Numbered from the stretch's first letter, positions 35,426-45,306 are shown. The stretch is 64,000 nucleotides of DNA from Enterococcus silesiacus (GCA_001465115.1 CP013614.1:3472001-3536000); one strand, 5' to 3'. Program-made: numbers and translations. The notes: a model not told the origin generated them from the letters alone.

Positions 35426-36076
35426 CTATTGTTGTTTACTTTTAAAGCGCCAAACAAAGCGTTTTTCTAAATAGATTGGATACGTCATCAACAGCCAAGC
35501 TAAGCCAAAACAGAATCCACCTAAAACATCACTAGGGAAATGAACACCTACATAGATTCTGCTGATACCAATCAGAAAAATTCCTAATCCTAAAAGAATT
35601 TGTAAAAATAAACAAAGATTTTTTTGTTTAATAAATTGCGGTAGTAGTAAAATGATTGTTCCATATAATAAGACACTTCCAGTAGAATGCCCACTTGGAA
35701 AACTGTAACTATGTTCTGTTACTAAATGATTTAATGTTGGGCGCGGACGCATAAATAGTAATTTGATCAAAGGGTTCGCCAAACCAGCAATCAAGCCTGT
35801 ATTAATTAACAGCCAGAGAACCTCCGCATAATATTTTCCTCTAAATAATATAAAAGCAATTGCTAAAGTAAGAATCCCGACAGTCAATGGATCAGCGAAT
35901 CTTGTATACCAAATAAAAAATTGATTAGCAAAAGGATACGGAGTTCTTGCGAGTGCAGTGATGGTCTGATCAAAACCGTTTAACCAACTTGGATAAAAAC
36001 GTACCACGTAACCTAAAAACATAAAAACAACTAAAAAACAGCTGCCTGCAAATTGATAATATAATTTATTCTTCAT
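35426..36076 (-). CDS. PAP2 family membrane phosphatase
   Basis: This 216-residue integral membrane protein has about six helices. It carries the three-part PAP2 phosphatase signature: KLLFMRPRP (about 102-110), SFPSGHSTGS (about 125-134) and SRIYVGVHFPSDVLGG (about 172-187), with the catalytic His residues in the second and third motifs. Relatives dephosphorylate lipid phosphates such as undecaprenyl pyrophosphate or phosphatidylglycerol phosphate; the substrate here is unknown. It is the first gene of the PAP2-ytqA-mnmM operon. Confidence 0.92.
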   Translation of the reverse strand: MKNKLYYQFAGSCFLVVFMFLGYVVRFYPSWLNGFDQTITALARTPYPFANQFFIWYTRFADPLTVGILTLAIAFILFRGKYYAEVLWLLINTGLIAGLANPLIKLLFMRPRPTLNHLVTEHSYSFPSGHSTGSVLLYGTIILLLPQFIKQKNLCLFLQILLGLGIFLIGISRIYVGVHFPSDVLGGFCFGLAWLLMTYPIYLEKRFVWRFKSKQQ

Positions 36077-36148
36077 TAAAAGGTCCTTTCCAAATTAGAT
36101 AAAGCCTATTATAACATCAAATAAATAAGAAGGCATCTGAGAATCCGG

Positions 36149-36193
36149 AAAAAAGAAGCCTATATGAAAACTTTAAAAGTTTCATATAGGCTT
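36149..36193 (-). terminator. Terminator of the DUF1700-DUF4097 operon
   Basis: GAAGCCTATATGAAA and TTTCATATAGGCTTC form a perfect 15-bp stem around a 10-base loop. Reading on the minus strand it is followed by six T residues (36154-36149). Confidence 0.92.
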
Positions 36194-36210
36194 CAAAAGT
36201 AAGAAGAGAA

Positions 36211-37242
36211 TTAATCATCTTCTCCATCTTCATAATCTGATGGTCCATCAACCGAAATGTCACCAGAATTTGTTTGCAATGTGAATGATTTTGTTCCTTT
36301 TCCACGTTTGAAAGATGTTCTTTCCTTACCGAAAATCGTGCTATCACCCAATTGAGTTTTTGTTTTGATTGTTACATCATACAAAATTTCTTCTGTATTT
36401 ACTTGAATATCTCCTTGTTGAGATTCAACTAGCAGTTTTTTAGGAATTTCTGTTCCGTATAATGAAAAACTGCCATTAGTAGTTTTGGCTTGTGCCTCAC
36501 CTTTTAGATTCGTTACTTGAATATCACCATTGCTCGTCTCAATGTTAGTGATGCCCTTGATGTCACTTAAGGAAATGGAACCAGAGGTACTGTTTGCAGA
36601 CCATTTTGAAGCAGTAAAATCATTTACTTGGATATCGCCGTTGGTCGTTTGGAAAGTCGCTTCATCTGCACGTACATCATTAAAGACGTTAAGATAACCA
36701 TTTGTTGTTTTAATCGATAATTTTTCAGCATTAACATCATTAACATTGATATCAGAGTTGGTAAAGGCAATGGCTAAATCTTTTGTTGCTGCATTTGAAA
36801 GGTGGATAGAACCCTCAGCTTTGCCATCAATAATCAAGCGTTCAGTGTCATCTGGAATCGTTAATGTCACAGCTGAACCTCTATCAAAAAAACCAAATTT
36901 CAGACCTTCAAATTCCTTTTTTCTCTGGTCGCTATTTGCTGAGATCAATAATTGATTGTTTTTTTCCTTAACATCTAAGGTGCTTTTTATAGAAACTGGT
37001 AAGGAACTGCGAGAGTTCATTACAACCTTATTAGAATTTTCAGTCAGGATATAAAATTCAGCATTGCCAGAAAGATTTAGATGAATCTCTTTTTTACTTT
37101 GCTTATCTTTTATCTCATAAGTTTGTTTTTTTACATCGACCATAGAATTTTCAGCACGCCTGAAATAAACAGCACCACCTATTCCACCGACGATCATAGC
37201 TAAAACACCAATAGTTAGAAAAAAAGCAGTTGTCTTTTTCAT
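36211..37242 (-). CDS. DUF4097 beta-strand-rich surface/stress protein
   Basis: This 343-residue protein has an N-terminal membrane helix or uncleaved signal (about 5-27) followed by a repetitive beta-solenoid-like domain of the DUF4097 family. Repeated TTNGDIQV, TSNGDIQVTN and TTNGSFSL units (about 170-260) match the adhesin-like fold of LiaG/LiaX C-terminal domains. The protein should sit on the outer face of the membrane. It follows the DUF1700 gene by one base, a frequent pairing in envelope-stress operons. A LiaR/CesR-like site upstream of the operon (38012) fits that role. The function is inferred from family and context only. Confidence 0.87.
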   Translation of the reverse strand: MKKTTAFFLTIGVLAMIVGGIGGAVYFRRAENSMVDVKKQTYEIKDKQSKKEIHLNLSGNAEFYILTENSNKVVMNSRSSLPVSIKSTLDVKEKNNQLLISANSDQRKKEFEGLKFGFFDRGSAVTLTIPDDTERLIIDGKAEGSIHLSNAATKDLAIAFTNSDINVNDVNAEKLSIKTTNGYLNVFNDVRADEATFQTTNGDIQVNDFTASKWSANSTSGSISLSDIKGITNIETSNGDIQVTNLKGEAQAKTTNGSFSLYGTEIPKKLLVESQQGDIQVNTEEILYDVTIKTKTQLGDSTIFGKERTSFKRGKGTKSFTLQTNSGDISVDGPSDYEDGEDD

Positions 37243-37243
37243 A

Positions 37244-37900
37244 TTAAACCTCTCCCCTTAAGACACGAACGTTCCATTGTAGATAACGTTGTAGACATTT
37301 TCCAAAAAATTTTGTTAATGGCGTTAGGATCAATAATCCAACAATTCCAGCACCAGAAAGGAAAATACTAGCAAACAACTGGAACATCGCTCCATCATTG
37401 AAGCCGGTAAAGACTGAGATTCCTCCTAAAATAGGTGAAAACAAGAAGACAACGCCAACTAGCCAAAAAGCGAAGAAAACCATAATAAAAGCAAAAATTA
37501 TCCAAAACATAAAGAGAAAATTAAAAGAAAGAACGCCAGCAATTTGACAGAATCTTGTAAAACCATTATGGTGCGGACGTTCATAAGAACGGTAAGGATC
37601 CTCATAAGGATGTTCAAGTTCTTCCTCATAATAATAGTCATTGTTTACAACTGGTTGAATCTCCTGCCAGCCATCACGTTCAATTCTTTTTTCAGGAACG
37701 GAAATATCAAACTCCTGTAAAATTTCTTCAGCGATTCCTCGTGGTTTTCCTAAGCTTTTAGCAATCTGTTCTTCTGTGTCACCTTCAGCCAAACGTTCTT
37801 CAAAAATTGTTTCATATTTGTTCAAGATAAGAGCTTGTTGTTGGCTATTCAAAGGCTTTAAGTAGATTTTCAATTCGATTAAAAAATGCTCTTTATTCAT
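37244..37900 (-). CDS. DUF1700 (HAAS-type) membrane protein
   Basis: This 218-residue protein starts at the ATG at 37900 behind GGGGGAAA. The N-terminal 60 residues form the HAAS/DUF1700 helical module (FLIELKIYLKPLNSQQQALILNKYETIFEERLAEGDTEEQ gives the pattern, with LGKPRGIAEEIL). A Tyr/Glu-rich linker (about 85-110) leads to three to four membrane helices (about 120-210). Usually a PadR regulator precedes this pair of genes; here none does, and a two-component-type site is present instead. It is co-transcribed with the DUF4097 gene. Confidence 0.87.
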   Translation of the reverse strand: MNKEHFLIELKIYLKPLNSQQQALILNKYETIFEERLAEGDTEEQIAKSLGKPRGIAEEILQEFDISVPEKRIERDGWQEIQPVVNNDYYYEEELEHPYEDPYRSYERPHHNGFTRFCQIAGVLSFNFLFMFWIIFAFIMVFFAFWLVGVVFLFSPILGGISVFTGFNDGAMFQLFASIFLSGAGIVGLLILTPLTKFFGKCLQRYLQWNVRVLRGEV

Positions 37901-37943
37901 TATTTTCCCCCATTTCATTTTATCGTCAGTTTACTTCTTCTCC

Positions 37944-38027
37944 ACTATAATTTTTTTTGGGAGCAATAACAAGCCTTTGGTCAAAAAATCAGCCTAAGGT
38001 AAAGAGGTTGGTCAGTCTTAAGACCTA
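37944..38027 (-). promoter_or_regulatory. Promoter with LiaR/CesR-like box for the DUF1700-DUF4097 operon
   Basis: On the minus strand TTGTTA (37972-37967) and TATAGT (37949-37944) are 17 bases apart. About 40 bases further upstream, TCAGTCTTAAGACCTA (38012-38027) contains the palindrome GTCTTAAGAC. It matches 15 of 16 positions of the TNAGTCTNNAGACTNA-type motif as I recall it for LiaR/CesR cell-envelope regulators of low-GC bacteria. This suggests induction by cell-wall stress. The consensus is from memory and the call is an inference. Confidence 0.55.
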
Positions 38028-38209
38028 GTCAGAATGTCAAAAAAAGGGTAAAAGCCTATAGAAAAAACAAATCAATGGTAGGTACGAAATATTTTACATT
38101 TTTATTTATATATTCAGGAAATAAAATAAAAAAATATTTCTATTTTCTTTAAAAAAAGGGTATACTATAAATCAAGGATTACTTTTTTAGAAAATTCGGA
38201 GGATACATT

Positions 38210-40498
38210 ATGAAGAAGTACGTAATATCAAGAAAAGAGCGGAGGAAAGCCGAACAGAACAAGCTTGCTTACGATCAGTTAAAAAAAGGAACCACTATGC
38301 TTAGCTCAGCGCTCGTTGTTTCCTCGATTGCTGCACCGATTGCCGCGCCAAAAATAGCAGAAGCTGCAGAAGATCAAAGTTCAAGCGCACAAGTAAGTTA
38401 CTCAGATACAATGACACATACAGAAGCCGTTCAAGCAGAAACGACGACTGACTCAAACGATTCGATGACACAAGAAACTCAGACGACAGCGCCTGAAACA
38501 TCTTCAAGTGAAGCGACATCTGAAACAGTGGAATCATCAGAATTAAATACATCAGAAACAACACAAAGTACTGAGGCAACTGAATCTACAGAAAAATCAA
38601 CTGAAACAACAGACTCTTCAACCACCGAAACAGAAACCGAAGAATCAACAGAACCGAATCTTATGATGCGTTCAGCCTTTGCTCAATCTAGAAGTATCAG
38701 CCCATCCACGTTCATCGCTGAAATCGCTGGACATGCTCGTTCTGTTGCAGCAGCGAATGACTTATATGCATCTGTGATGATGGCCCAAGCAATCCTTGAG
38801 AGTGATTGGGGCAGAAGTACTTTAGCCGCAGCACCAAATCATAATTTATTCGGAATCAAAGGAAGTTATCAAGGACAATCTGTGACCATGAAAACATGGG
38901 AAGTTATCAATGGACAATGGGTTCAAGTAAACGCCGCTTTTAGAAAATACCCTTCTTATTCGGAATCATTCAGTAATAATGCTGCTGTTTTGAAAACGAC
39001 ATCTTTTCAAGCAGGGGTTTACTATTATTCAGGTGCATGGAAAAGCAACACGAATTCTTATAAAGATGCAACTGCTTGGCTGACTGGACGTTATGCAACA
39101 GATCCAGGATATAATACAAAGTTGAATAATATTATTACAACGTATAATTTAACTCAATACGATACTCCTTCATCTGGTGGCGGAAATACAGGCGGAACTA
39201 CGCCTGGCGGAGGCAGTACAGGCGAAAATACTGGCAATAATAATAATACAGGCGGTGGAACTAGCAGTCAAAATGTGACCCATACAGTAAAAGCTGGGGA
39301 TAGTTTATGGGCGCTGTCTGCAAAATACGGTATATCGATCGCTACTATTAAAAGCTGGAACAATCTTTCTAGCGATGTTATTTACGTCGGTCAAAAACTG
39401 GTTGTGAAAAAAGAATCAGGAAACTCTGGAAGTACAGGCGGAAGTAATTCAGGCGGAAATACAGGCGGTTCCGGAAATACAGGCAACACAGGAACGTCAA
39501 GTACTTATTACACAGTAAAATCAGGTGATTCGCTGTGGGCGATCGCCAATGCAAACGGTATAAGTATCACTAATTTACGTCAATGGAATAGTTTAAGCGG
39601 GGATATCATTTACCCAGGTCAAAAGCTGATTGTTAAAAAGGGTTCTGGAAACACTGGTGGGGGCAACACAAGCGGCAATACTGGCGGTTCAACAGGAAAT
39701 TCAGGGGGTTCTAGCAATGCAGGAGCATCAAGTACTTATTACACAGTAAAATCAGGTGACTCGCTGTGGGCAATCGCCAATGCAAATGGTATAAGTATCG
39801 CTAATTTACGTCAATGGAATAGCTTAAATGGTGATATCATTTATCCAGGTCAAAAATTAGTTGTGAAAAAAGGCTCCGGAAGCACTGGAGGCAATACAAA
39901 CAGCGGCAATAGCAGTGCAACTGGGAATACAAACAATTCTGGAACAGCAAGCGGTTATTACACAGTGAAATCAGGTGATTCACTGTGGGCAATCGCCAAT
40001 GCAAATGGCATAAGTATCACTAATTTACGTCAGTGGAATAATTTGAGTGGTGATATTATTCAGCCAGGTCAAAAATTAGTTGTGAAAAAAGGATCTGGAA
40101 GCACTGGAGGCAATACAAACAGCGGCAATAGCAGTGCAACTGGGAATACCAACAATTCTGGAACAGCAAACGGTTATTACACAGTGAAATCAGGTGATTC
40201 ACTGTGGGCAATCGCCAATGCAAATGGCATAAGTATCACTAATTTACGTCAGTGGAACAACTTGAATGGTGATATTATTCAGCCAGGTCAACGTTTAGTA
40301 GTTAAAAAAAGCCAAGGCGCTGCTAGCTCTTCTGGCAATCAAGGCAGTACTCAAACAGCAGGCTCACACACCGTAAAAAGTGGTGATACATTATGGGGAC
40401 TTGCTCAAAAATATGGAACAAGCGTTCAAAAGGTCAAACAATTGAATGGCTTATCAAGTGATGTCATTTATATTGGTCAAAAATTGAAAGTTAAATAA
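38210..40498 (+). CDS. atlA: N-acetylglucosaminidase autolysin with six LysM modules (AtlA-type)
   Basis: This 762-residue secreted protein has a long N-terminal signal (about 1-53). A Thr/Ser/Glu-rich linker (about 55-155) precedes the GH73 glucosaminidase domain (about 160-320: MMAQAILESDWGRSTLA with the catalytic Glu, HNLFGIKGSY, and the later YATDPGYNTKL). Six LysM modules start near residue 358, separated by Gly/Ser/Asn-rich spacers, each with the pattern YTVKSGDSLW and GQKLVVKK. The layout equals AtlA, the main septum-cleaving autolysin of E. faecalis. LysM 4 and 5 and their spacers are nearly identical at DNA level. RBS GGAGG. Monocistronic. Confidence 0.94.
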   Translation: MKKYVISRKERRKAEQNKLAYDQLKKGTTMLSSALVVSSIAAPIAAPKIAEAAEDQSSSAQVSYSDTMTHTEAVQAETTTDSNDSMTQETQTTAPETSSSEATSETVESSELNTSETTQSTEATESTEKSTETTDSSTTETETEESTEPNLMMRSAFAQSRSISPSTFIAEIAGHARSVAAANDLYASVMMAQAILESDWGRSTLAAAPNHNLFGIKGSYQGQSVTMKTWEVINGQWVQVNAAFRKYPSYSESFSNNAAVLKTTSFQAGVYYYSGAWKSNTNSYKDATAWLTGRYATDPGYNTKLNNIITTYNLTQYDTPSSGGGNTGGTTPGGGSTGENTGNNNNTGGGTSSQNVTHTVKAGDSLWALSAKYGISIATIKSWNNLSSDVIYVGQKLVVKKESGNSGSTGGSNSGGNTGGSGNTGNTGTSSTYYTVKSGDSLWAIANANGISITNLRQWNSLSGDIIYPGQKLIVKKGSGNTGGGNTSGNTGGSTGNSGGSSNAGASSTYYTVKSGDSLWAIANANGISIANLRQWNSLNGDIIYPGQKLVVKKGSGSTGGNTNSGNSSATGNTNNSGTASGYYTVKSGDSLWAIANANGISITNLRQWNNLSGDIIQPGQKLVVKKGSGSTGGNTNSGNSSATGNTNNSGTANGYYTVKSGDSLWAIANANGISITNLRQWNNLNGDIIQPGQRLVVKKSQGAASSSGNQGSTQTAGSHTVKSGDTLWGLAQKYGTSVQKVKQLNGLSSDVIYIGQKLKVK
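39881..40318 (+). repeat. Near-identical 219-bp tandem repeat inside atlA
   Basis: The spacer plus LysM unit starting AGCACTGGAGGC at 39881 recurs at 40100, a period of 219 bases (73 codons), with only a few differences. Earlier LysM units are more diverged. In-frame recombination could change the number of modules. Confidence 0.85.
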
Positions 40499-40503
40499 AA
40501 CGA

Positions 40504-40532
40504 TTGATATTGCCTGAAATATTTGGTAGTAT
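40504..40532 (+). promoter_or_regulatory. Promoter of the leuS T-box transcript
   Basis: TTGATA (40504-40509) and TAGTAT (40527-40532) are 17 bases apart, immediately ahead of the T-box leader and a few bases after the atlA stop codon. Confidence 0.65.
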
Positions 40533-40544
40533 GGTAGCACATAA

Positions 40545-40858
40545 TAGATATATAAACAGTGAAAAGGAATAGTAGAAAGAACTCTGTTTTAGAGAGCGTA
40601 TGGCTGGTGAAAATACGCACAGAAGCTTTTGAACTCGCCTTTGAGTTATTTTACTGAATGAGTGACGGATACAGACTCTTAGAGAATTTTTCCGATTCTG
40701 ATGAGCGGCTGAAAACAGTTGAACAATCATCTTCACTTTATTAAGTAAAATCGGCGACAGCCGTTACAATGTTGAGGCTTGTATTTATACAAGTGAACTT
40801 AGGTGGTACCACGTTGTCAATTTACGTCCTATAGGAATAGATTCCTGTAGGACTTTTT
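40545..40858 (+). promoter_or_regulatory. Leucine T-box riboswitch of leuS
   Basis: The leader has a stem I with AGAGAG and GGCTGGTGAAAA, a specifier GAA-CTC (CTC, leucine, 40634-40636), the T-box AGGTGGTACCACG (40801-40813) and a terminator (GTCCTATAGGAAT / ATTCCTGTAGGAC, 40826-40853, then TTTTT). The bulge TGGT pairs with ACCA, agreeing with A73 of tRNA-Leu. Uncharged tRNA-Leu is expected to favour the antiterminator and switch on leuS. The distance to leuS (about 555 bases) is unusually long because of the repeats at 40862-41315. Confidence 0.93.
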
Positions 40859-40861
40859 GTT

Positions 40862-40950
40862 GTGAATCACTGTGATTGCCAACGGCAGAACAGATGATGA
40901 ACAATACTTGGCGACCAAAGGGAGAGAAGTTACCTAACTAGTGAATCACC
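40862..40950 (+). repeat. Dispersed intergenic repeat A, copy 2
   Basis: It starts directly after the T-box terminator T run with GTGAATCAC, then a mini-hairpin TGCC-AAC-GGCA (the complementary-changed version of TGGC/GCCA in copies 1 and 3), GATGATGAACAATACTTGGCGACCAAAGGGAG in pieces, and CTAGTGAATCACC. See copies at 16825 and 62221. Confidence 0.85.
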
Positions 40951-41315
40951 CCAAGCCAGCACCCGAACAAAGTGTAAAAAGCCAAAAGTCCTAATCATCT
41001 TATCTAAAACAGATGATGAAATATGAAGGGTGCGACGAGAGAGAAGTTACCTAACTAGTGAATCACCCCAAGCCAGCACCCGAACAAAGTGTAAAAAACC
41101 AAAACTGCTAATCATCTTATTCTAAAACAGATGATGAAACACGAAGGGTGCGACGGGAGAGAAATTACCTAACTAGTGAATCACCTCCAAGCCAGCACCC
41201 GAACAAAGTGTAAAAACCAAAACTGCTAATCATCTTATCTAAAACAGATGATGAAACATGAAGGGTGCGACGAGAGAGAAGTTACCTAACTAGTGAATCA
41301 CCCCAAAGTTACCAC
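40941..41315 (+). repeat. 117-bp tandem repeat in the leuS 5' UTR
   Basis: Unit starts (GTGAATCACC) lie at 40941, 41058, 41176 and 41293, spaced 117, 118 and 117 bases: three full units and a partial one. Each carries an inverted repeat TCATCT / AGATGA, a GGGTGCGACGAGAGAGAAGTTACC block and the family A tail. The repeats are transcribed with leuS. No gene lies in this part of the 914-base gap. Confidence 0.93.
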
Positions 41316-41412
41316 TCTAACAAAGTGAAGAAGGCTAGCCTTAAGAAATAGGTAAACCACCCACCATCAAAAACTAATAATCAAAAGCTACTTAAATAGG
41401 AGGAGAAAAAAC

Positions 41413-43926
41413 GTGAGTTACGATCACAAGAAAATCGAAAAAAAATGGCAAAAATATTGGGCTAAGCATAATAGTTTTACTACCCATGATGATCCTAGCA
41501 AAAAGAAATTTTACGCTTTAGATATGTTCCCATATCCGTCAGGACAAGGACTCCATGTGGGACATCCAGAAGGATATACTGCAACAGATATTTTATCTCG
41601 CATGAAGAGAAGCCAAGGATACAGCGTGTTACATCCAATGGGTTGGGATGCATTTGGGTTGCCAGCAGAGCAATATGCATTGGATACAGGAAACGATCCA
41701 GCTGAATTCACAAAAAAAAATATTGAAACATTCAAACGTCAAATTAATTCCTTAGGTTTTAGTTATGATTGGAATCGCGAAATTAATACGACAGATCCTG
41801 AGTATTATAAATGGACACAGTGGATTTTTACCAAGCTATATGAACATGATTTGGCTTATGAAGCAGAAGTAGCGGTAAACTGGGTGCCAGAACTTGGAAC
41901 AGTTATTTCAAATGAAGAAGTGATCGATGGCAAAAGCGAGCGCGGCGGCTACGATGTTGTTAGAAAACCAATGCGTCAATGGATGCTTAAAATCACAGCC
42001 TATGCAGATCGCTTACTGGATGATCTAGATTTGGTTGATTGGCCAGAGAATATTAAAGATATGCAACGTAATTGGATTGGACGTTCTGAGGGAGCCAATG
42101 TTGACTTCAAGATCAAAGGAAGCAATGAAACAGTAACAGTCTTCACAACCCGAGCAGATACATTATTTGGTGCTAGCTATTTGGTCATCGCACCTGAATT
42201 AAAAATAGTTGATGAAATCACGACACCAGAGCAAAAAGCTGTAGTTACGGCTTATCAAGCAGAAGTCAGCAAAAAATCTGATTTGGATCGTACAGATCTA
42301 TCTAAAACAAAAACAGGAGCCTTTACAGGAGCCTATGCAATCAATCCAGTAAATGGTAAAGAAATTCCAATCTGGATCGCTGATTACGTTTTAGGAAGCT
42401 ATGGAACAGGCGCTGTCATGGCTGTTCCTGCCCATGATGAAAGAGATTATGAGTTTGCTGATACGTTTGACATTGAAATGATCCAAGTAATCGAAGGTGG
42501 AGATATTACAAAAGCCGCGTATACGGGTGATGGTCTTCATATCAATTCCGATTTCTTAGACGGCCTAAATAAAGAAGAAGCCAATGAAAAAATGTATCAA
42601 TGGCTAACAGAAAATGGCTGTGGTAGAAAAGAAGTGACGTATCGTTTGCGTGACTGGCTATTTTCTCGTCAACGTTATTGGGGTGAGCCAATTCCTGTGA
42701 TTCATTGGGAAGATGGTACAACAACAACCGTTCCAGAAAGTGAGTTACCTTTAAGATTACCAAAAACGGATGATATCAAGCCAAGTGGAACAGGAGAGTC
42801 ACCGCTTGCAAATATTACCGAATGGATCAATGTGACTGATCCTGAAACTGGTAAAAAAGGTAAACGTGAAACGAATACAATGCCGCAGTGGGCAGGAAGC
42901 TCTTGGTATCATTTACGTTATATCGATCCACATAACAAAAATGAAATTGCCAACTATGAGAAATTAGAACGCTGGTTGCCGGTGGATATTTATATTGGTG
43001 GAGCGGAACATGCTGTCCTTCACTTGTTATATGCACGTTTCTGGCATAAATTCTTGTATGATATTGGTGTTGTACCAACTAAAGAGCCGTATCAAAAACT
43101 ATATAATCAAGGAATGATCTTAGGCCAAAGCTTCCGTGATGACCGTGGAGTACTTGTTCCTACGAATATGGTTGAAAAACGTGATGGTATTTGGGTCAAT
43201 ATCGAAACAGGTGAAGAACTTGAAGAAGCGCCAGCCAAGATGAGTAAATCTTTGAAAAATGTCGTGAATCCTGACGATGTTGTTGAAAAATACGGAGCTG
43301 ATACACTAAGAATGTACGAAATGTTCATGGGCCCACTTGATGCATCGATTGCATGGAGCGAAAATGGTCTTGAAGGTAGTCGTAAGTTCTTAGATCGAGT
43401 GTGGCGCTTGATCGTAGACGAAAATGATAAAATGCGGGACCGTATTACAACGATAAATGATGGATGCTTGACTAAAGTGTATAATCAAACCGTCAAAAAA
43501 GTGACCGAAGATATGGAAAATCTGCACTTCAATACAGCAATCTCGCAATTGATGGTCTTTGTCAATGAAGCCAACAAAGTTGACGTGTTGCCATATGAAT
43601 ACATTGAAGGCTTTGTTCAGTTACTAGCACCAATTGCACCGCATATTGGCGAAGAGCTATGGGCGATTCTCGGAAATGACGAAAGCTTAACGAACGCACC
43701 TTGGCCGACGTACGATGAAGCCGCATTGATCGAAGATGAGGTTGAAGTCGTTTTCCAAGTGAATGGAAAAGTTCGTGCAAAACTAAATATTGCTCGCGGT
43801 TTGAGTAAAGAAGAATTAGAAGAAAAAGCGTTAGCAGCTGAAGAAATCCTGACATTTATTGAAGGGAAAACAGTACGAAAAGTTATTGTTGTACCAGATA
43901 AATTAGTGAATATTGTAGCGAATTAG
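41413..43926 (+). CDS. leuS: Leucyl-tRNA synthetase
   Basis: This 837-residue class I synthetase charges tRNA-Leu with leucine. The HIGH motif is HVGH in [20 protein letters not shown] (about 37-56), the editing (CP1) domain spans about 225-420 with [15 protein letters not shown], and KMSKS appears as [15 protein letters not shown] (about 607-621). The C-terminal anticodon-binding and leucine-specific domains are complete, ending near the conserved [10 protein letters not shown]. The start is GTG after AGGAGGAG. Expression depends on the upstream T-box, and a terminator follows. Confidence 0.98.
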   Translation: MSYDHKKIEKKWQKYWAKHNSFTTHDDPSKKKFYALDMFPYPSGQGLHVGHPEGYTATDILSRMKRSQGYSVLHPMGWDAFGLPAEQYALDTGNDPAEFTKKNIETFKRQINSLGFSYDWNREINTTDPEYYKWTQWIFTKLYEHDLAYEAEVAVNWVPELGTVISNEEVIDGKSERGGYDVVRKPMRQWMLKITAYADRLLDDLDLVDWPENIKDMQRNWIGRSEGANVDFKIKGSNETVTVFTTRADTLFGASYLVIAPELKIVDEITTPEQKAVVTAYQAEVSKKSDLDRTDLSKTKTGAFTGAYAINPVNGKEIPIWIADYVLGSYGTGAVMAVPAHDERDYEFADTFDIEMIQVIEGGDITKAAYTGDGLHINSDFLDGLNKEEANEKMYQWLTENGCGRKEVTYRLRDWLFSRQRYWGEPIPVIHWEDGTTTTVPESELPLRLPKTDDIKPSGTGESPLANITEWINVTDPETGKKGKRETNTMPQWAGSSWYHLRYIDPHNKNEIANYEKLERWLPVDIYIGGAEHAVLHLLYARFWHKFLYDIGVVPTKEPYQKLYNQGMILGQSFRDDRGVLVPTNMVEKRDGIWVNIETGEELEEAPAKMSKSLKNVVNPDDVVEKYGADTLRMYEMFMGPLDASIAWSENGLEGSRKFLDRVWRLIVDENDKMRDRITTINDGCLTKVYNQTVKKVTEDMENLHFNTAISQLMVFVNEANKVDVLPYEYIEGFVQLLAPIAPHIGEELWAILGNDESLTNAPWPTYDEAALIEDEVEVVFQVNGKVRAKLNIARGLSKEELEEKALAAEEILTFIEGKTVRKVIVVPDKLVNIVAN

Positions 43927-43955
43927 TAACCTAACCTATAACTAGCTACGTGCCT

Positions 43956-43984
43956 TCCCATCTCGTTTGAGGTGGGATTTTTTG
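43956..43984 (+). terminator. Terminator after leuS
   Basis: TCCCATCTC and GAGGTGGGA pair over 9 positions with G-U pairs allowed, around a GTTT loop, followed by seven T residues. Confidence 0.85.
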
Positions 43985-44212
43985 CGTTAAAGGAATCCTA
44001 TCCAGATCGAGAACGTTCCTTAGGTAATTATATGGGTTATCTCTTGAGCTGCATGAAGAGGATGGCATAGAGCGAATTTTGAGCAGTTTTAGATATTCTC
44101 AATTGTGATGTATAGTCTAAAATAAATTTTGAACTATATTTCTGCAAAAACTCTAGCTATCTATTCTTACTCTTGATATGATTATACATAGAACATTTAA
44201 AGGAGAAAAAAG

Positions 44213-44668
44213 ATGAAAAAAATCAGTTTAGTTATATTACCATTAGTATTATTGATCTTTAGTGGCTGTCAAAGTAATGGAGAAAAAAATAGTAGTTCAA
44301 GTGAGAATATAAGTCAGACGAATGAAACAAGTATTTCAGAGAGCGAAGATGAATCAGAAGGCATAGTTTTTGATGTGGAAGACTCTGAAATATGTGAAGA
44401 TATAATAGATCAAGTAACTAAGAAAGAATCATTAGAAAGAGAAAAGCTAGATATACACATCTTTACTAACGATGACTATACTAAGAGAGATAAGTGGTTA
44501 GTGGAAATAATTACTTCAGATAATAAAGAAGTATATTTTGAGCTCACAAAAGATAGTCCTGATATCCAGAAAATAGATAAAGATCAGTATGATAAACTTT
44601 TTAAAGAAATTACATCATCAAATCATACTCCTGAAAAACCGTTATATAGCGAAGAAAATAACCAGTAA
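44213..44668 (+). CDS. Hypothetical lipoprotein, 151 aa
   Basis: A type II signal peptide ends in the lipobox FSGC (Cys19). A Ser/Asn/Glu-rich linker (about 20-48) follows, then a folded domain of about 100 residues that is acidic and contains alternating helices and strands (KLDIHIFTNDDYTKRDKWLVEI). I recognise no family. It is expected to be anchored to the outer face of the membrane. RBS AAAGGAG. Single gene with no obvious partner. Confidence 0.78.
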   Translation: MKKISLVILPLVLLIFSGCQSNGEKNSSSSENISQTNETSISESEDESEGIVFDVEDSEICEDIIDQVTKKESLEREKLDIHIFTNDDYTKRDKWLVEIITSDNKEVYFELTKDSPDIQKIDKDQYDKLFKEITSSNHTPEKPLYSEENNQ

Positions 44669-44842
44669 TTTATCTATTGGCATGGTGGTTTTTGTCTGTG
44701 CAAATAACCGTAGTATAAATAAAACTATGTTTATTTATACTGTTTAGAATTGAATCAAAGCTAACAATGTAGCAAATTAAAAACAGGGATACTGAATAAA
44801 CCAGTATCTCTGTTTTACTAAACTCATAAGAAGGTGAAAAAA

Positions 44843-45235
44843 ATGATTAGCCACATGACATTCATTGTTCAAGATTTAGAAAAAGCAACCCTGTTTTTTG
44901 AAAAAATATTTGGTGCAAAAGAAGTCTATTCTAGCGGTATAAATACGTTCTCCATCGCGCAGGAAAAATTCTTCTTAATGAATGATCTTTGGATAGCGAT
45001 CATGCAGGGAGATTCTTTACCAACTAAAACTTACAATCACATTGCTTTTAAAATAGAAGAAAGTGAATATGATGATTACTTAGAGAAAATCAATAGTTTG
45101 GGGTTAGAAATAAAAGAGGGGCGTCCACGAGTCGCGGGGGAGGCAAGCTCAATTTATTTCTACGATTTCGATAATCACTTATTTGAATTGCATACAGGGA
45201 CTTTAGAAGAACGATTGAGTCGTTATCAAGCATAA
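44843..45235 (+). CDS. fosX: Fosfomycin resistance hydrolase, FosX family (VOC superfamily)
   Basis: This 130-residue protein starts at the ATG at 44843 with AAGAAGG at the right distance; a GTG three codons upstream is too close to the ribosome site. It is a glyoxalase-fold protein with predicted Mn ligands His in ISHMTFIV (residue 4), His in YNHIAFKI (about residue 66) and Glu in HLFELHTG (about residue 115). The conserved RPRVAGEASSIYFYDFDNHLFELHTGTLEERL-type ending, seen here in pieces, is that of FosX, which opens the fosfomycin epoxide with water. FosA and FosB differ at these positions. Chromosomal homologues are common in enterococci and Listeria. Confidence 0.85.
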   Translation: MISHMTFIVQDLEKATLFFEKIFGAKEVYSSGINTFSIAQEKFFLMNDLWIAIMQGDSLPTKTYNHIAFKIEESEYDDYLEKINSLGLEIKEGRPRVAGEASSIYFYDFDNHLFELHTGTLEERLSRYQA

Positions 45236-45306
45236 ACTGTTTTGCACAAATGTGATGTTCATGCTACAATATCCCTAAGAAATGACGAAGGTGGTGAATA
45301 AGTACA

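Noticed and set aside
40491..40736. Minus-strand frame over the leuS leader
   Set aside because: It is antisense to the T-box stem I region and looks like a chance frame.
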